From Anderseniella sp963700885 (GTDB taxonomy: Bacteria > Pseudomonadota > Alphaproteobacteria > Rhizobiales > Aestuariivirgaceae): a stretch of DNA of 64,000 nucleotides. Where the stretch lies: assembly GCA_963700885.1 (NCBI GenBank), contig CAVOZJ010000002.1, positions 124,001-188,000 of the forward strand, given 5' to 3'. Shown piece after piece: positions 1 through 8,987 of the stretch (position 1 is its first letter; every line of letters starts with the position of its first letter). The notes beneath the pieces are model-generated. The model searched no databases, was not told where the DNA came from, and worked only from the letters and a program-made list of their open reading frames with translations. A program made the translations under genes and the position numbers.

Positions 1-1
1 A

Positions 2-1855
2 GGTGCTGTTATTGCAGGCACAGGTGCTGCCACAGGCCTGTTTTCAAACGGGGTAACACGAGCCCGCGCGGCAGGTTCTCAAAAGGTCAATCTTGCCCCG
101 GGTGAGCTTGATCCCTACTACGGCTTCTGGTCCTCGGGCCAGACCGGTGAGCTTCGCATTCTGGGCTTTCCGTCCATGCGCGAACTGATGCGCGTTCCGG
201 TATTCAACCGTTGCTCCGCGACCGGGTGGGGCCAGACCAATGAGAGCCTGAAAATTCTCACCGAGGGCCTGACAGAAGAAACCCGGGACTTCCTTGCGGC
301 CAGGGGCATGAAAACCTACGACAACGGGGACCTTCACCATCCGCATATGTCCTTTACCGAGGGAACCTATGACGGCCGCTATATTTTTGCAAATGACAAG
401 GCGAATACCCGGGTTGCCCGCATCCGCTGCGACGTCATGAAATGCGACAAGATCATCGAGATACCCAATGCCCATGACATACACGGTATGCGCCCACAAA
501 AGTTTCCGCGTACCGGCTACGTGTTTGCGAATGGCGAGCATGAGGCACCACTGGTCAATGACGGTGAGATTCTCGATGACCCGTCGAAGTACGTGAACAT
601 TTTCACGGCGATCGATGGCGACGAGATGAAAGTCGCCTGGCAGGTCAAGGTAAGCGGCAACCTCGACAACACCGACTGCGACTACCAGGGCAAGTATGCC
701 TTCTCGACGAGTTACAATTCAGAGATGGGCATGAACCTGGCCGAGATGACCGAAAACGAGCTAGATCATGTTGTGGTATTCAATCTCAAAGCCATCGAGG
801 AAGGTGTAAAGGCCGGTGACGTCGAGGTCCTGAACGGGGTCCCGATCATCAACGGACTGAAAGGCGAGAACAAGAACTACACGCGGTACATCCCGATTCC
901 AAACAGCCCGCATGGCGTCAATACCGCACCGGACAAGAAGTACATTGTCATCAATGGCAAACTGTCTCCGACGGTGTCCATCATTGATGTTGAAAAAGTG
1001 GATGCGCTGTTTGCAGACAACGCCGACCCACGATCGTGCATCGTCGGTGAACCGGAACTGGGTCTTGGGCCGCTTCACACCGCATTTGATGGCAAGGGCA
1101 ACTGTTTCACCACGCTGTTCCTTGACAGCCAGGTGGTCAAATGGAACCTGGAAAAGGCGGTAAAAGCGTTTGCCGGTGAAAAGGTTGACCCGATCATCTC
1201 AAAGGTCGATGTGCACTATCAGCCCGGTCATAACTCCACGTCGATGGGGGAGACGGCTGAAGCCGACGGCGCATGGCTGGTTTCGATGAACAAGTTCTCA
1301 AAGGACCGGTTCATCAACGTAGGCCCGCTAAAGCCTGAAAATGAGCAGTTGATCGATATTTCGAGCGATGAAATGAAGGTAGTCCATGACGGTCCGACAT
1401 TTGCGGAGCCGCATGACAGCATCATCGTGCGGTCTGACATCGTGAAGCCGGTCAATGTGTGGAAACGCGATGATCCGGTTTTTGCCGATGCCGTCAAACA
1501 GGCTGCGGCAGACGGCGTGGATCTCGAAAGCGATGACAAGGTTGTTCGAGACGGCAACAAGGTGCGTGTCTACATGACATCGGTTGCACCTCAATTCGGG
1601 CTTGAGAAGTTCAGTGTCAAGCAGGGTGATGAGGTGACGGTCTATGTGACCAACCTGGATGACGTGGATGATGTTACCCACGGCTTCTGCCTCTCGAACT
1701 ACGGTGTTGCCATGGAGGTTGCGCCGCAGGCGACGGCGTCGGTCACGTTCACCGCTGACCGGCCCGGCGTCCACTGGTTCTATTGCCAGTGGTTCTGCCA
1801 TGCGCTGCACATGGAGATGCGCGGCCGCATGCTGGTTGAACCGCGAGCAGCATAG
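2..1855 (+). CDS. nosZ: Nitrous-oxide reductase NosZ (5' end missing)
   Basis: Periplasmic multicopper enzyme that reduces N2O to N2, the last step of denitrification. The frame is open from base 2 and gives 617 residues, so only roughly 20-30 N-terminal residues, including any twin-arginine motif, lie outside the window; the visible start looks like the tail of a Tat signal. The beta-propeller part carries GDLHHPHMSFTEGTYDG (CuZ histidines) and NAHDIHGMRPQKFPRTGY. The C-terminal cupredoxin domain has the CuA site, THGFCLSNYG followed by FYCQWFCHALHMEM (two Cys, His and Met ligands). This is the Tat-dependent (clade I) type. nosD follows 11 bases downstream, and the nosDFYLX series behind it is tightly coupled. 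nosR would be expected upstream, outside the window. Confidence 0.98.
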   Translation, partial: GAVIAGTGAATGLFSNGVTRARAAGSQKVNLAPGELDPYYGFWSSGQTGELRILGFPSMRELMRVPVFNRCSATGWGQTNESLKILTEGLTEETRDFLAARGMKTYDNGDLHHPHMSFTEGTYDGRYIFANDKANTRVARIRCDVMKCDKIIEIPNAHDIHGMRPQKFPRTGYVFANGEHEAPLVNDGEILDDPSKYVNIFTAIDGDEMKVAWQVKVSGNLDNTDCDYQGKYAFSTSYNSEMGMNLAEMTENELDHVVVFNLKAIEEGVKAGDVEVLNGVPIINGLKGENKNYTRYIPIPNSPHGVNTAPDKKYIVINGKLSPTVSIIDVEKVDALFADNADPRSCIVGEPELGLGPLHTAFDGKGNCFTTLFLDSQVVKWNLEKAVKAFAGEKVDPIISKVDVHYQPGHNSTSMGETAEADGAWLVSMNKFSKDRFINVGPLKPENEQLIDISSDEMKVVHDGPTFAEPHDSIIVRSDIVKPVNVWKRDDPVFADAVKQAAADGVDLESDDKVVRDGNKVRVYMTSVAPQFGLEKFSVKQGDEVTVYVTNLDDVDDVTHGFCLSNYGVAMEVAPQATASVTFTADRPGVHWFYCQWFCHALHMEMRGRMLVEPRAA

Positions 1856-1866
1856 GACAGCGCAAC

Positions 1867-3137
1867 ATGAAATGGATGGCCCGGACCATACAAGGTGTGT
1901 TGCTGACGGCATCGCTTGCAACATCGGCGCTTGCTGCCGATGTCACGGTGATGCCCGGCAAGGACACACTTTTCCGGGCCATCCAGTCGGCCCAGCCGGG
2001 AGACCGGCTGATACTGGCTGCCGGCGCCTATGCCGGTGGATTGCTGATCACCAAGCCGCTGGAGATTCACGGCGATGGAGACGTGCATGTTCAGGGCAGG
2101 CAACACGGTTCGGTTATCAGGATTGATGCGCCCGATGTTGTTGTCTCGGGGTTGCGGCTGACAGGTTCAGGCGCCGACCACCAGACTATTGACAGTGGCG
2201 TGCAACTGACAAAAAGAGCAACCAACGCGATTGTTCGCAATAACAATATCGAAGGCAATCTATATGGCGTGGATATTCACGGTGCACGAAATGCACTGGT
2301 TGAGGGCAATACCATCACCGGGCGACAGGACCGGTTGATGAACCGCCGGGGCAATGGTGTTTACGTCTGGAATGCGCCGGGTGCGCAGGTTCTCAACAAC
2401 AAGGTGCGTTATGGCCGCGACGGTATTTTCGTCAATTCCAGCAAGCAGAACACGTTCCGGAACAACAGATTTTGAGAGCTTAAGGTTTGCGGTGCACTAC
2501 ATGTATGCCGATGACAGCGAAGTCTCCGGCAACATGTCGATCGGCAACCACCTTGGCTATGCGATCATGTTTACCAGCCGAATAAAGATCATCAACAACA
2601 CATCCATCGGTGATCGCGATCACGGCATCATGCTGAACTACGCCAACGATGCGATCCTGGAAGGCAATGTTGTCCGGAACGGCGGCAAGAAATGCCTCTT
2701 CATGTACAATGCGAACAGGAATGTCATGCGCAACAATCACTTTGAAGGCTGCCCGATCGGCATTCACTTTACGGCTGGCTCCGAGCGCAACACGATTGTG
2801 GGAAATTCCTTTTTCGGTAACCAGAGGCAGGTTAAGTTTGTCGGATCGAAGAACCATCACATGGCCGGGCAATTACTGGAGCGATCACGCTGCCTTTGAT
2901 GTGAACGGCGATGGATTTGCCGACCAGGCCTTTCGCCTGAACGATACGATGGATCAGATCCTGTGGACGCAACCGGCTGCGAGACTGCTGCTGGGCAGCC
3001 CCGCAGTTCAACTGATCCGCTGGGCGCAGAAAGAGTTTCCTGCGTTGTTGCCCGGTGGCGTTGTAGACGACAGGCCGCTGATGAAGCCAGCGCCCAGGCC
3101 GGAGGCGGTGTCCGGAGCAGAGGTGATGATGCAATGA
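1867..3137 (+). pseudogene. nosD: NosD, copper-site maturation protein (two frame breaks)
   Basis: Periplasmic right-handed beta-helix (CASH/pectate-lyase-like) protein needed to assemble the CuZ centre of NosZ with the NosFY ABC transporter. The start at 1867 has AGGA nine bases upstream and a Sec signal peptide ending near SALAAD. The reading is broken twice. It runs in one frame to NTFRNNRF at about 2473, then continues at ESLRFAVHYMYADDSEVS in the next frame, as if one T were extra in a TTTT run. It changes frame again between about 2858 and 2868, from RQVKFVGSKNHHM to GNYWSDHAAFDVNGDGFAD, where a few residues expected in the family are also absent. All parts match NosD to the C-terminal FPALLPGGVVDDRPLMKP. 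The stop overlaps the nosF start (ATGA). This is either a consensus error or a real recent disruption. Confidence 0.9.
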
Positions 3138-4045
3138 GCATGGTGTTGCATACCGAAAATGTCTCCCGTCGCTTCAAGGACGTCGAAGCACTGAGAGGTG
3201 TGTCGATGGATGTCGGATCCGGTGAAAAGGTGGCATTGCTGGGTCACAACGGTGCGGGCAAGACCACCTTGTTCAGAATAATACTGGGATTCCTGCGCGC
3301 AGACGGTGGCCATGTCCGCATCAATGGCCAGCCGCCAGGAAGCCGGCTGGCGAGACGCGATGTTTCGTACCTGCCCGAAAGCGTTGCGTTTCCGAAAATG
3401 CTGACTGGCCGCGAAGTTGTCTCCTTCTATGCAAAGCTGAAGAACGCTGATGCAGACGAGGTTGACCGGGCCCTGGAAAAGGTCGATCTGGCCGTGGCCG
3501 CTGACCGGCGGTGCGGCGGTTACTCCAAGGGTATGCGACAGCGGCTGGGATTGGCTCAGGCAATCGTCGGCAACCCCAAATTGATGCTGCTTGATGAGCC
3601 GACATCCGGGCTCGATCCGATCTCGCGGCAGCGCTTCTACAGACTGATTGGCGAGATTGCAGGAAATGGTACAGCTGTGCTGCTGTCGTCGCACGGATTG
3701 AGTGAACTGGCGATGGAGACCGACCGGGTGGCAATTCTGCGCAAGGGCAAAGTGGTCGCCAACGGCTCACTGGCCGAACTGCAACGATCGGCTAACCTGC
3801 CGATCCGTATTCGTGTGCGTTCAACTTCCGATCACGTCGACAGTGTGCACAGCCGGTTTGGCGGTGAGCGGATCAATGGGGAATCCGTTGAGTTCGATTG
3901 CGCGGGGCCGGACAAGATGGACCGGCTGTCGGCGATTTCCCAACTGGGCAGCGCGGTAAGTGATGTCGAAATATCGTCACCCAGCCTTGATGAGGTCTAC
4001 CGTCATTTCTCCGGCGAAAATGCAGACGGAGGCATTGAAGCATGA
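3134..4045 (+). CDS. nosF: NosF, ABC transporter ATPase for NosZ maturation
   Basis: Cytoplasmic ATPase of the NosFY transporter that acts with NosD in CuZ assembly. The 303-residue product has Walker A GHNGAGKTT (about residue 37), an ABC signature-like YSKGMRQRLGLAQA, Walker B LMLLDEPTSGLDP and an H-loop in SSHGLSEL, the order of a standard ABC domain. The frame stays open farther upstream, but the ATG at 3134 is preferred because the ABC domain begins there and it overlaps the nosD stop as ATGA. Its own stop overlaps the nosY start in the same way. Confidence 0.96.
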   Translation: MSMVLHTENVSRRFKDVEALRGVSMDVGSGEKVALLGHNGAGKTTLFRIILGFLRADGGHVRINGQPPGSRLARRDVSYLPESVAFPKMLTGREVVSFYAKLKNADADEVDRALEKVDLAVAADRRCGGYSKGMRQRLGLAQAIVGNPKLMLLDEPTSGLDPISRQRFYRLIGEIAGNGTAVLLSSHGLSELAMETDRVAILRKGKVVANGSLAELQRSANLPIRIRVRSTSDHVDSVHSRFGGERINGESVEFDCAGPDKMDRLSAISQLGSAVSDVEISSPSLDEVYRHFSGENADGGIEA

Positions 4046-4869
4046 AGGCAATCGCGACAATCGCCCAGACTGAAATCCGCATGGGAATCCGCAACCGGTG
4101 GGTTCTGCTGGCCTCGATCATCCTGCTGGTGTTTGCGTTGCTGCTGGCGCTGCTGGGCAGCGCTCCGTCGGGCGCCACCAAGGCAGACAGCCTGAGCGTA
4201 GTGGTGGCCAGTCTGTCCACGCTGTCAGTCTACCTGGTGCCGCTGATCGCCCTGCTGCTGTCGTTTGATGCAATTGCAGGCGAGATTGACCGCGGAACAC
4301 TGCAACTGACGCTGGCAACCCCGGTTTCGCGTGGACAGGTGCTGGTTGGCAAGTTCCTTGGCCACGTTATCGTGTTGTCCGTGGCCATTGTGCTCGGCTA
4401 CGGCATCGCCGGCGCAGTGGTATATGCCGGAGCACAGAACACGGGGATGAACGGCATCCTTGATCTGACCCGGGTGATTGCCACCAGCCTGGCGCTGGGT
4501 GCAACCTTTGTTGCGATTGGCTATGTGGCAAGTGTCAGTGTGCGCCAGACCGGGACCGCAGCAGCGCTGGCCGTTGCAATCTGGCTGTTCGCTGTCGTTC
4601 TTTACGACCTGGCGCTGCTGGGCGGATTGCTGGCCAGCGCAGACGGGTTCTTTGCCAAGGTCCTGTTTCCCTATTTGCTGCTGATCAACCCGGCCGATGC
4701 TTTCCGGCTGTTCAACATGGCGGCAATCGATGCAGGCGCATCCACAGGACTTGCTGCCGGCGGCAGCGCAATGCCGTTCCTGCCGCAACTGGCCATCATC
4801 AGTCCGTTCGCCTGGATGGTGATTGCACTTGGTCTGTCGACTGTAATTTTGCGGAGGGTTCAGCCATGA
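4042..4869 (+). CDS. nosY: NosY, ABC-2 type permease
   Basis: Membrane subunit of the NosFY transporter. The 275 residues contain about six hydrophobic segments, beginning with WVLLASIILLVFALLLALLG, and the family motif ..IAGEIDRGTLQLTLATPVSR after the second segment. The length is normal for NosY. It is translationally coupled on both sides: ATGA with nosF at 4042 and ATGA with nosL at 4866. Confidence 0.95.
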   Translation: MKAIATIAQTEIRMGIRNRWVLLASIILLVFALLLALLGSAPSGATKADSLSVVVASLSTLSVYLVPLIALLLSFDAIAGEIDRGTLQLTLATPVSRGQVLVGKFLGHVIVLSVAIVLGYGIAGAVVYAGAQNTGMNGILDLTRVIATSLALGATFVAIGYVASVSVRQTGTAAALAVAIWLFAVVLYDLALLGGLLASADGFFAKVLFPYLLLINPADAFRLFNMAAIDAGASTGLAAGGSAMPFLPQLAIISPFAWMVIALGLSTVILRRVQP

Positions 4870-5417
4870 CGGGCAAATCCGTTTGTATCGCAGTTTCTGT
4901 GACGTGTCTTGTGCTCCTGTCAGCCTGCAACGAGAAAAGTGCGCAGCAGGTTGTGCCGGCGCCGGTCGCCATGACGGAAGAGGCATTGGGGCACTATTGC
5001 AGTATGAACATACTGGAGCACGCCGGTCCGAAAGCACAGATACACCTCAAGCAGCTGTTGTATCCGGTCTGGTTCTCGCAAGTGCGTGATGCAATTGCTT
5101 TCATGCGCTTGCCGGAGGAAACCCGGGAACCGGTTGTCATATACGTCAACGACATGGGTAAATCAGCCCAGTGGGATTTTCCCGGGGACAATACCTGGAT
5201 CGATATCCAGAAAGCCTTCTTTGTCATCAACAGCGGCAGAACAGGTGGCATGGGTGCGCCTGAAACAATCCCGTTCGGCACTGAAGAGGCAGCAAGGAGT
5301 TTTTCTGTCAAGCATGGAGGCGAGGTTGTGCGCCTGGCAGATATCCCCGATGCCTATGTGCTTGGCCCGGTTGAATTGAAACGCCAGGGACAAATAATCT
5401 CGGAGTCGATCAGATGA
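4866..5417 (+). CDS. nosL: NosL, copper-binding lipoprotein
   Basis: Outer-membrane or periplasmic lipoprotein that supplies Cu(I) to apo-NosZ. The 183-residue product starts with a short lipoprotein signal whose lipobox is LLSAC (Cys near residue 20). The mature part has the NosL pattern MTEEALGHYCSMNILEHAGP, carrying the Cys/Met copper ligands, then QIHLKQLLYPVWFSQVRDAI and the GGMGAPETIPFGTEEAA stretch. The gene overlaps nosY upstream and apbE/nosX downstream by ATGA. Confidence 0.95.
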   Translation: MTGKSVCIAVSVTCLVLLSACNEKSAQQVVPAPVAMTEEALGHYCSMNILEHAGPKAQIHLKQLLYPVWFSQVRDAIAFMRLPEETREPVVIYVNDMGKSAQWDFPGDNTWIDIQKAFFVINSGRTGGMGAPETIPFGTEEAARSFSVKHGGEVVRLADIPDAYVLGPVELKRQGQIISESIR

Positions 5418-6367
5418 TGCTGTCCCGCCGCCGTTTCATGACTATTGCAGCCGGTACCGCATTGGCCGGATCAGTCCTGCCGGCTGCCGCGACGACCGTC
5501 TCCTGGCGCGGGATCGCACTGGGAGCAGAGGCAAGGCTGATCATTAGCGGCCTGCCGGAAGTGGAGGCCAGACGTATCATCACACTGGCGCGCACGGAGA
5601 TCGGGCGGCTTGAAAACATCTTCAGTCTCTATCGTTCCGGCAGTTCGCTATGCCGGCTCAATTCAAACGGCGTGCTGCAGGCGCCGCCTGCGGAACTTTT
5701 GCTGCTGCTGTCCCGGGTGGCAGGCGTGCACGCTGCAACCAGCGGGCTCTTTGATCCGACTGTACAGCCGCTATGGCGGGCTTACGCCGAGTACGGGGGA
5801 AGACCTGACGAGGGGCTCGTTCGCGATGCCCGCGAGAAGGTCGGGTGGGGCTTCGTGAAGAACAGCAGCAGGGAAATCAGGTTTGCCAGACCGGGCATGC
5901 AACTGACGCTCAACGGTATTGCGCAAGGTTTCATCACAGACTGCGTTACCGCGCTGTTGCGTGCCGAGGGCCTGGCGAATGCCATTGTCAATGTTGGCGA
6001 AATTTCCGCCATGGGCCGCAAGCCGGACGGTGATCCATGGCATGTTGGTCTGGTGACAAATGGTGACGATGCAGCGGCGGATTTCATTACGGTGAACAAC
6101 AGGTGCGTGGCGACTTCAGCGCCGATGGGCACCACATTTGATGGCGTCACCAGTCATATATTCTCGCCACTGAGCGGGCGTCCGGTACAGTCAGGCTGGC
6201 AACGGGTAAGCGTCGTTCACCAGTCGGCCGCCATGGCCGACGGGCTTTCCACTGCTGGCGTCCTGATGGATGAGGCGCAATTGACCGAGTGTATCAGGGC
6301 GGCAGGTGAGGTAGTCCTGAATGCCAGGCGGGCCGACGGCTCACTGCTGGTTATCCGGCAGGAATGA
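5414..6367 (+). CDS. nosX: NosX/ApbE-type FAD:protein FMN transferase
   Basis: Periplasmic flavinyltransferase of the ApbE family, which in nos clusters covalently attaches FMN to NosR. The 317 residues begin with a twin-arginine signal, SRRRFMTIAAGTALAGS. Family motifs follow in order: IFSLYRSGSSLCRLN, TSGLFDPTVQPLW, the nucleotide/Mg region NGIAQGFITDCVTALL with NVGEISAMG, and near the C-terminus MADGLSTAGVLM. Position at the end of the nos operon supports the nosX name over a generic apbE. No clear rho-independent terminator follows. Confidence 0.93.
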   Translation: MMLSRRRFMTIAAGTALAGSVLPAAATTVSWRGIALGAEARLIISGLPEVEARRIITLARTEIGRLENIFSLYRSGSSLCRLNSNGVLQAPPAELLLLLSRVAGVHAATSGLFDPTVQPLWRAYAEYGGRPDEGLVRDAREKVGWGFVKNSSREIRFARPGMQLTLNGIAQGFITDCVTALLRAEGLANAIVNVGEISAMGRKPDGDPWHVGLVTNGDDAAADFITVNNRCVATSAPMGTTFDGVTSHIFSPLSGRPVQSGWQRVSVVHQSAAMADGLSTAGVLMDEAQLTECIRAAGEVVLNARRADGSLLVIRQE

Positions 6368-6755
6368 CAGTGAATTTCGACAACCCATTGCATCTGCTGG
6401 AAATTGTGTACAGCATTTGCCGCAGACGGGAGTCTTGCTGAAACGCAACTGCGTTCAGACACCGGCTGCTGAGCAAATGGACCCAATACCAGATCTCGGT
6501 AACAGCGACTCATTTCATGGGATCATAGCGGCTCACTCGGGCAGGCGCGGTGCGCAGCGCGATGCGGTGCATCGGGCAAGCAATGCAACGCACCCGATGG
6601 GCCGCTATGACTCACCCAGAGGGCCGGGCGCTTTTTCCCGCCCGCTGCGTTGCGCGCCGCTTGTGGTACATGTACCATGGCGCGACACGCGCCTTGCCGG
6701 CGGAAAAAATCGCTCCGGTGAAATGGGTCGCTGTTACCGAGATCTGGTATAAACT
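6368..6755. other. Non-coding interval holding a palindromic element
   Basis: This 388-base gap between nosX and the LuxR/GAF regulator has no believable gene. Short open frames occur on both strands, but they follow the repeat symmetry and resemble no protein I know. Most of the gap is the inverted-repeat element described separately at 6486-6750. The first 118 bases show nothing recognisable. Confidence 0.8.
6486..6750. repeat. 265-bp imperfect palindrome with 32-bp terminal inverted repeats (MITE-like)
   Basis: The outer arms are 6486-6517 and 6719-6750. The first 24 bases from each end pair perfectly (ATACCAGATCTCGG...), then there is one mismatch and seven more pairs. Inside are further inverted repeats: CATAGCGGC near 6524-6532 against its complement near 6601-6609, a GGGCG/CGCCC hairpin near 6626-6645, and a perfect 14-mer TGGTACATGTACCA. 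TA dinucleotides sit at both ends (6487-6488 and 6748-6749), as for an IS630/mariner-type target. No transposase is encoded. The right end lies five bases before the start codon of the next gene. Element identity is inferred from structure only. Confidence 0.75.
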
Positions 6756-7550
6756 GTGCAAGACACCACATTGACCCCCAGGGAGCGTGAGATTGCCCAC
6801 GCTTATGCTAGTGGTGAAACCTATCACCAGATCGCCGGACGATTGTTCATTGCACCTTCAACGGTTCGAACCCATCTCACCACCATCTACCGCAAGCTTT
6901 CGGTTTCATCAAAAATCGAGTTGCACAAGGCCATCAACGGAGAATCGCACTTGCAGATTCCGGACGGCGAGGAAAGCGCAGCGCTGATTTCAGAACTGGC
7001 ACTGAGCCTGGAGGAAGCGATAAGCCGTGAGCGGGCACTCGGCGCAGTGCTGAGGATCATCAGCCGGTCAAACGGAAAGATCGATGAGGTTATTGCCGCG
7101 GTGCTGGGACATGCACTGGAATTATGCGATGCGGAATTCGGGATCCTGTTCGAGCATGATGCGAGGTCCGGCATCAGGGCTGCATTCATGCGCGGTATCC
7201 CGTCTGCGTTTGCCGAATGGTTGTCCGAACAGGGCAACTTCCATGTTAGTCCGCAAACCGGATTGGGCCGGCTAATCGCCAGCCACGAGGTCGTCAATAT
7301 CGCAGATGTTCGATCAGAGGCGATCTACAGGACCGGAGACCCGTTGAGATCTGCCACGGCTGATCTGGGCGGAGCCCGGTCATTCGCTGCCATACCCATG
7401 CTGGCCGGCGACCAGCTCATCGGCGCATTCACGATCTATCGCCAGAGTGTGCGTCCGTTCGACAGCAAGGCCCTTGAAGTGGCGCAGATGTTTGCGGATC
7501 AAAGCGTAATCGCCATCGAAAATGCGCGATTGATCAGCCAGCTGCGGTGA
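6756..7550 (+). CDS. Transcriptional regulator: N-terminal LuxR HTH plus GAF domain
   Basis: Residues 1-65 form a LuxR/FixJ-type helix-turn-helix (LTPREREIAHAYASGETYHQ, then IAPSTVRTHLTTIYRKLSVS). Residues about 90-260 form a GAF sensor domain (GRLIASHEVVNIADVRSEAI, then FAAIPMLAGDQLIGAFTIYR). The HTH is at the N-terminus, the reverse of most LuxR proteins. The start is GTG at 6756, because an in-frame TAA occupies 6750-6752 at the edge of the upstream repeat. No good ribosome site is visible, so translation may depend on sequence inside the element or begin at the TTG a few codons later. The ligand is unknown. Position just after the nos genes allows a role in their control, but nothing proves it. 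Confidence 0.85.
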   Translation: MQDTTLTPREREIAHAYASGETYHQIAGRLFIAPSTVRTHLTTIYRKLSVSSKIELHKAINGESHLQIPDGEESAALISELALSLEEAISRERALGAVLRIISRSNGKIDEVIAAVLGHALELCDAEFGILFEHDARSGIRAAFMRGIPSAFAEWLSEQGNFHVSPQTGLGRLIASHEVVNIADVRSEAIYRTGDPLRSATADLGGARSFAAIPMLAGDQLIGAFTIYRQSVRPFDSKALEVAQMFADQSVIAIENARLISQLR

Positions 7551-7677
7551 TACCGGCAGATGTAGTAACTGCCTTGCTTGCGAGACCCGTGCCGCTGCGG
7601 GCCGGTTCAGGACATTTCGCTGCAAATCGCATACCCTTGTTCGTATGCAACCGCCGGACACCACAGGAGCAGGCCCA

Positions 7678-8523
7678 GTGAACAACGACAAACAGATGGG
7701 AGCCGTCGTGAACTTCTACGATACGCACCCGATCAACGAGCGGCAGATCATCGGCAAACTGCAGCATGACAACATTGACCTGGACAATGTGACGGAAGAT
7801 ATCCTGCAGAATTACGACCAGGATCACTTTGGCGGTGTGGCGGCAAACGACGCGCTCGCGTCAATTGCCGGTATTGACCGGAACTGTCATGTTCTTGACG
7901 TGTGCTGCGGCATGGGTGGCCCGTCGCGGTACCTGGCGCATAATTACGGGTGCCGTGTTACCGGGATCGATCTGGCAGAAAGCCGCATTGACGGGGCAAC
8001 CCGGCTGACGAGCATGACCGGTCTCGATGATCGCGTCGAATTCAGAAATGCCAATGCGCTGGACATGCCCTTTGCCGAGGCAACTTTCGATATCGTCATC
8101 AGCCAGGAGGCGTTCTGCCATGTACCCGACAAGGATCGCCTGATTGCGCAGTGCGTTAGGGTTCTGAAACCGGGCGGCCGCATTGCCTTCACCGACATCC
8201 TTGTGACCGGCAGCACGCGCGGGGAGACCCGGGCGCGACTGCAGCAGGAGATGACGTTCCAGGAGTTGGCTTCGGTTCAGAGTTACCGGCATGCGCTGGA
8301 GCGCGAAGGTTGCCCTGTGCTGAAACACCGCGACCTCAGCGATGAATGGCGGGTCATTCTGGCCGACCGGCTGGTGATGTACCGCAGCCTCAAGGACCAG
8401 ACCATTGATCGCTTCGGTGAGGCCCACTTTGCCAGATGGGACAACGCATACAGTTTTTTCGTTGGCCTCTACGAGACCGGGGAGCTGGGTGGGGGGCGGT
8501 TTCTGGCGCGCCGCAGCGGCTGA
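7678..8523 (+). CDS. Class I SAM-dependent methyltransferase
   Basis: The 281-residue product has motif I VLDVCCGMGGPSRYLA, an acidic motif II VTGIDLAES, then NALDMPFAEATFDIVISQEA and VLKPGGRIAFTDIL, the order of small-molecule (Methyltransf_11/25) enzymes close to the sarcosine/dimethylglycine and phosphoethanolamine type. The substrate is not determinable. GTG at 7678 is chosen because AGGAG lies eight bases upstream; an ATG at 7645 gives an N-terminal extension without homology. The ACT-domain gene follows after about 50 bases on the same strand. Confidence 0.85.
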   Translation: MNNDKQMGAVVNFYDTHPINERQIIGKLQHDNIDLDNVTEDILQNYDQDHFGGVAANDALASIAGIDRNCHVLDVCCGMGGPSRYLAHNYGCRVTGIDLAESRIDGATRLTSMTGLDDRVEFRNANALDMPFAEATFDIVISQEAFCHVPDKDRLIAQCVRVLKPGGRIAFTDILVTGSTRGETRARLQQEMTFQELASVQSYRHALEREGCPVLKHRDLSDEWRVILADRLVMYRSLKDQTIDRFGEAHFARWDNAYSFFVGLYETGELGGGRFLARRSG

Positions 8524-8571
8524 GACGCGCCGTGCCGGCAGCAAATCCAGTGGCGCTACAAAGGAAACAAC

Positions 8572-8982
8572 ATGAGCGGTGAAACGAACCTGAGCGAGCT
8601 CTTAAGGACACTTACGGCAACACTTGCCGAGGGAATCTATGTGTTTGCGACGATCCCGGATGGTTCAGTGCCGGGTGACATCAAGCCCCGCATGATGTTC
8701 AGGGAATCCGAAGGCGTTACCCTTGTTCTGCTTAGATCGGATGCCGAGGCGCATGGGCTTGCCTGTGAATTCCCCTGCCGGATGATCACGCTGGAAGTGC
8801 ATTCGTCGCTCGAGGCGGTTGGTTTCATTGCCCGTATAGCAACCGAACTCGCCAGGCACGACATGGGGATCAACCCCGTTGCAGGCTTCTTTCACGATCA
8901 CCTGTTTGTTCCTGACGGGCGGGAGCAGGACGCCTTGCGGATACTGGGCCGTCTGGCCGAGAAAAACTCCACCGGCGGATGA
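8572..8982 (+). CDS. ACT domain-containing protein (COG3602-like)
   Basis: Small cytoplasmic protein of 136 residues with the layout of the COG3602 family: an N-terminal segment LSELLRTLTATLAEGIYVFA, a middle segment ending in CRMITLEVHSSLEAVGFIA, and a C-terminal ACT half IATELARHDMGINPVAGFFH followed by DHLFVP. ACT domains bind amino acids or other small ligands; no catalytic function is known for this family. AAAGGAAAC lies before the ATG. It converges with the regulator gene at 8988 with only five bases between stops. Confidence 0.85.
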   Translation: MSGETNLSELLRTLTATLAEGIYVFATIPDGSVPGDIKPRMMFRESEGVTLVLLRSDAEAHGLACEFPCRMITLEVHSSLEAVGFIARIATELARHDMGINPVAGFFHDHLFVPDGREQDALRILGRLAEKNSTGG

Positions 8983-8987
8983 CTGGT

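Noticed and set aside
4225..5037. Minus-strand open frame of 270 codons
   Set aside because: Antisense to nosY and nosL, whose products are clearly real; composition is Gln/His-rich.
6523..6774. Short open frames in the palindromic element
   Set aside because: They mirror each other because of the inverted symmetry (IPDLGNSD appears on both strands) and have no start context.
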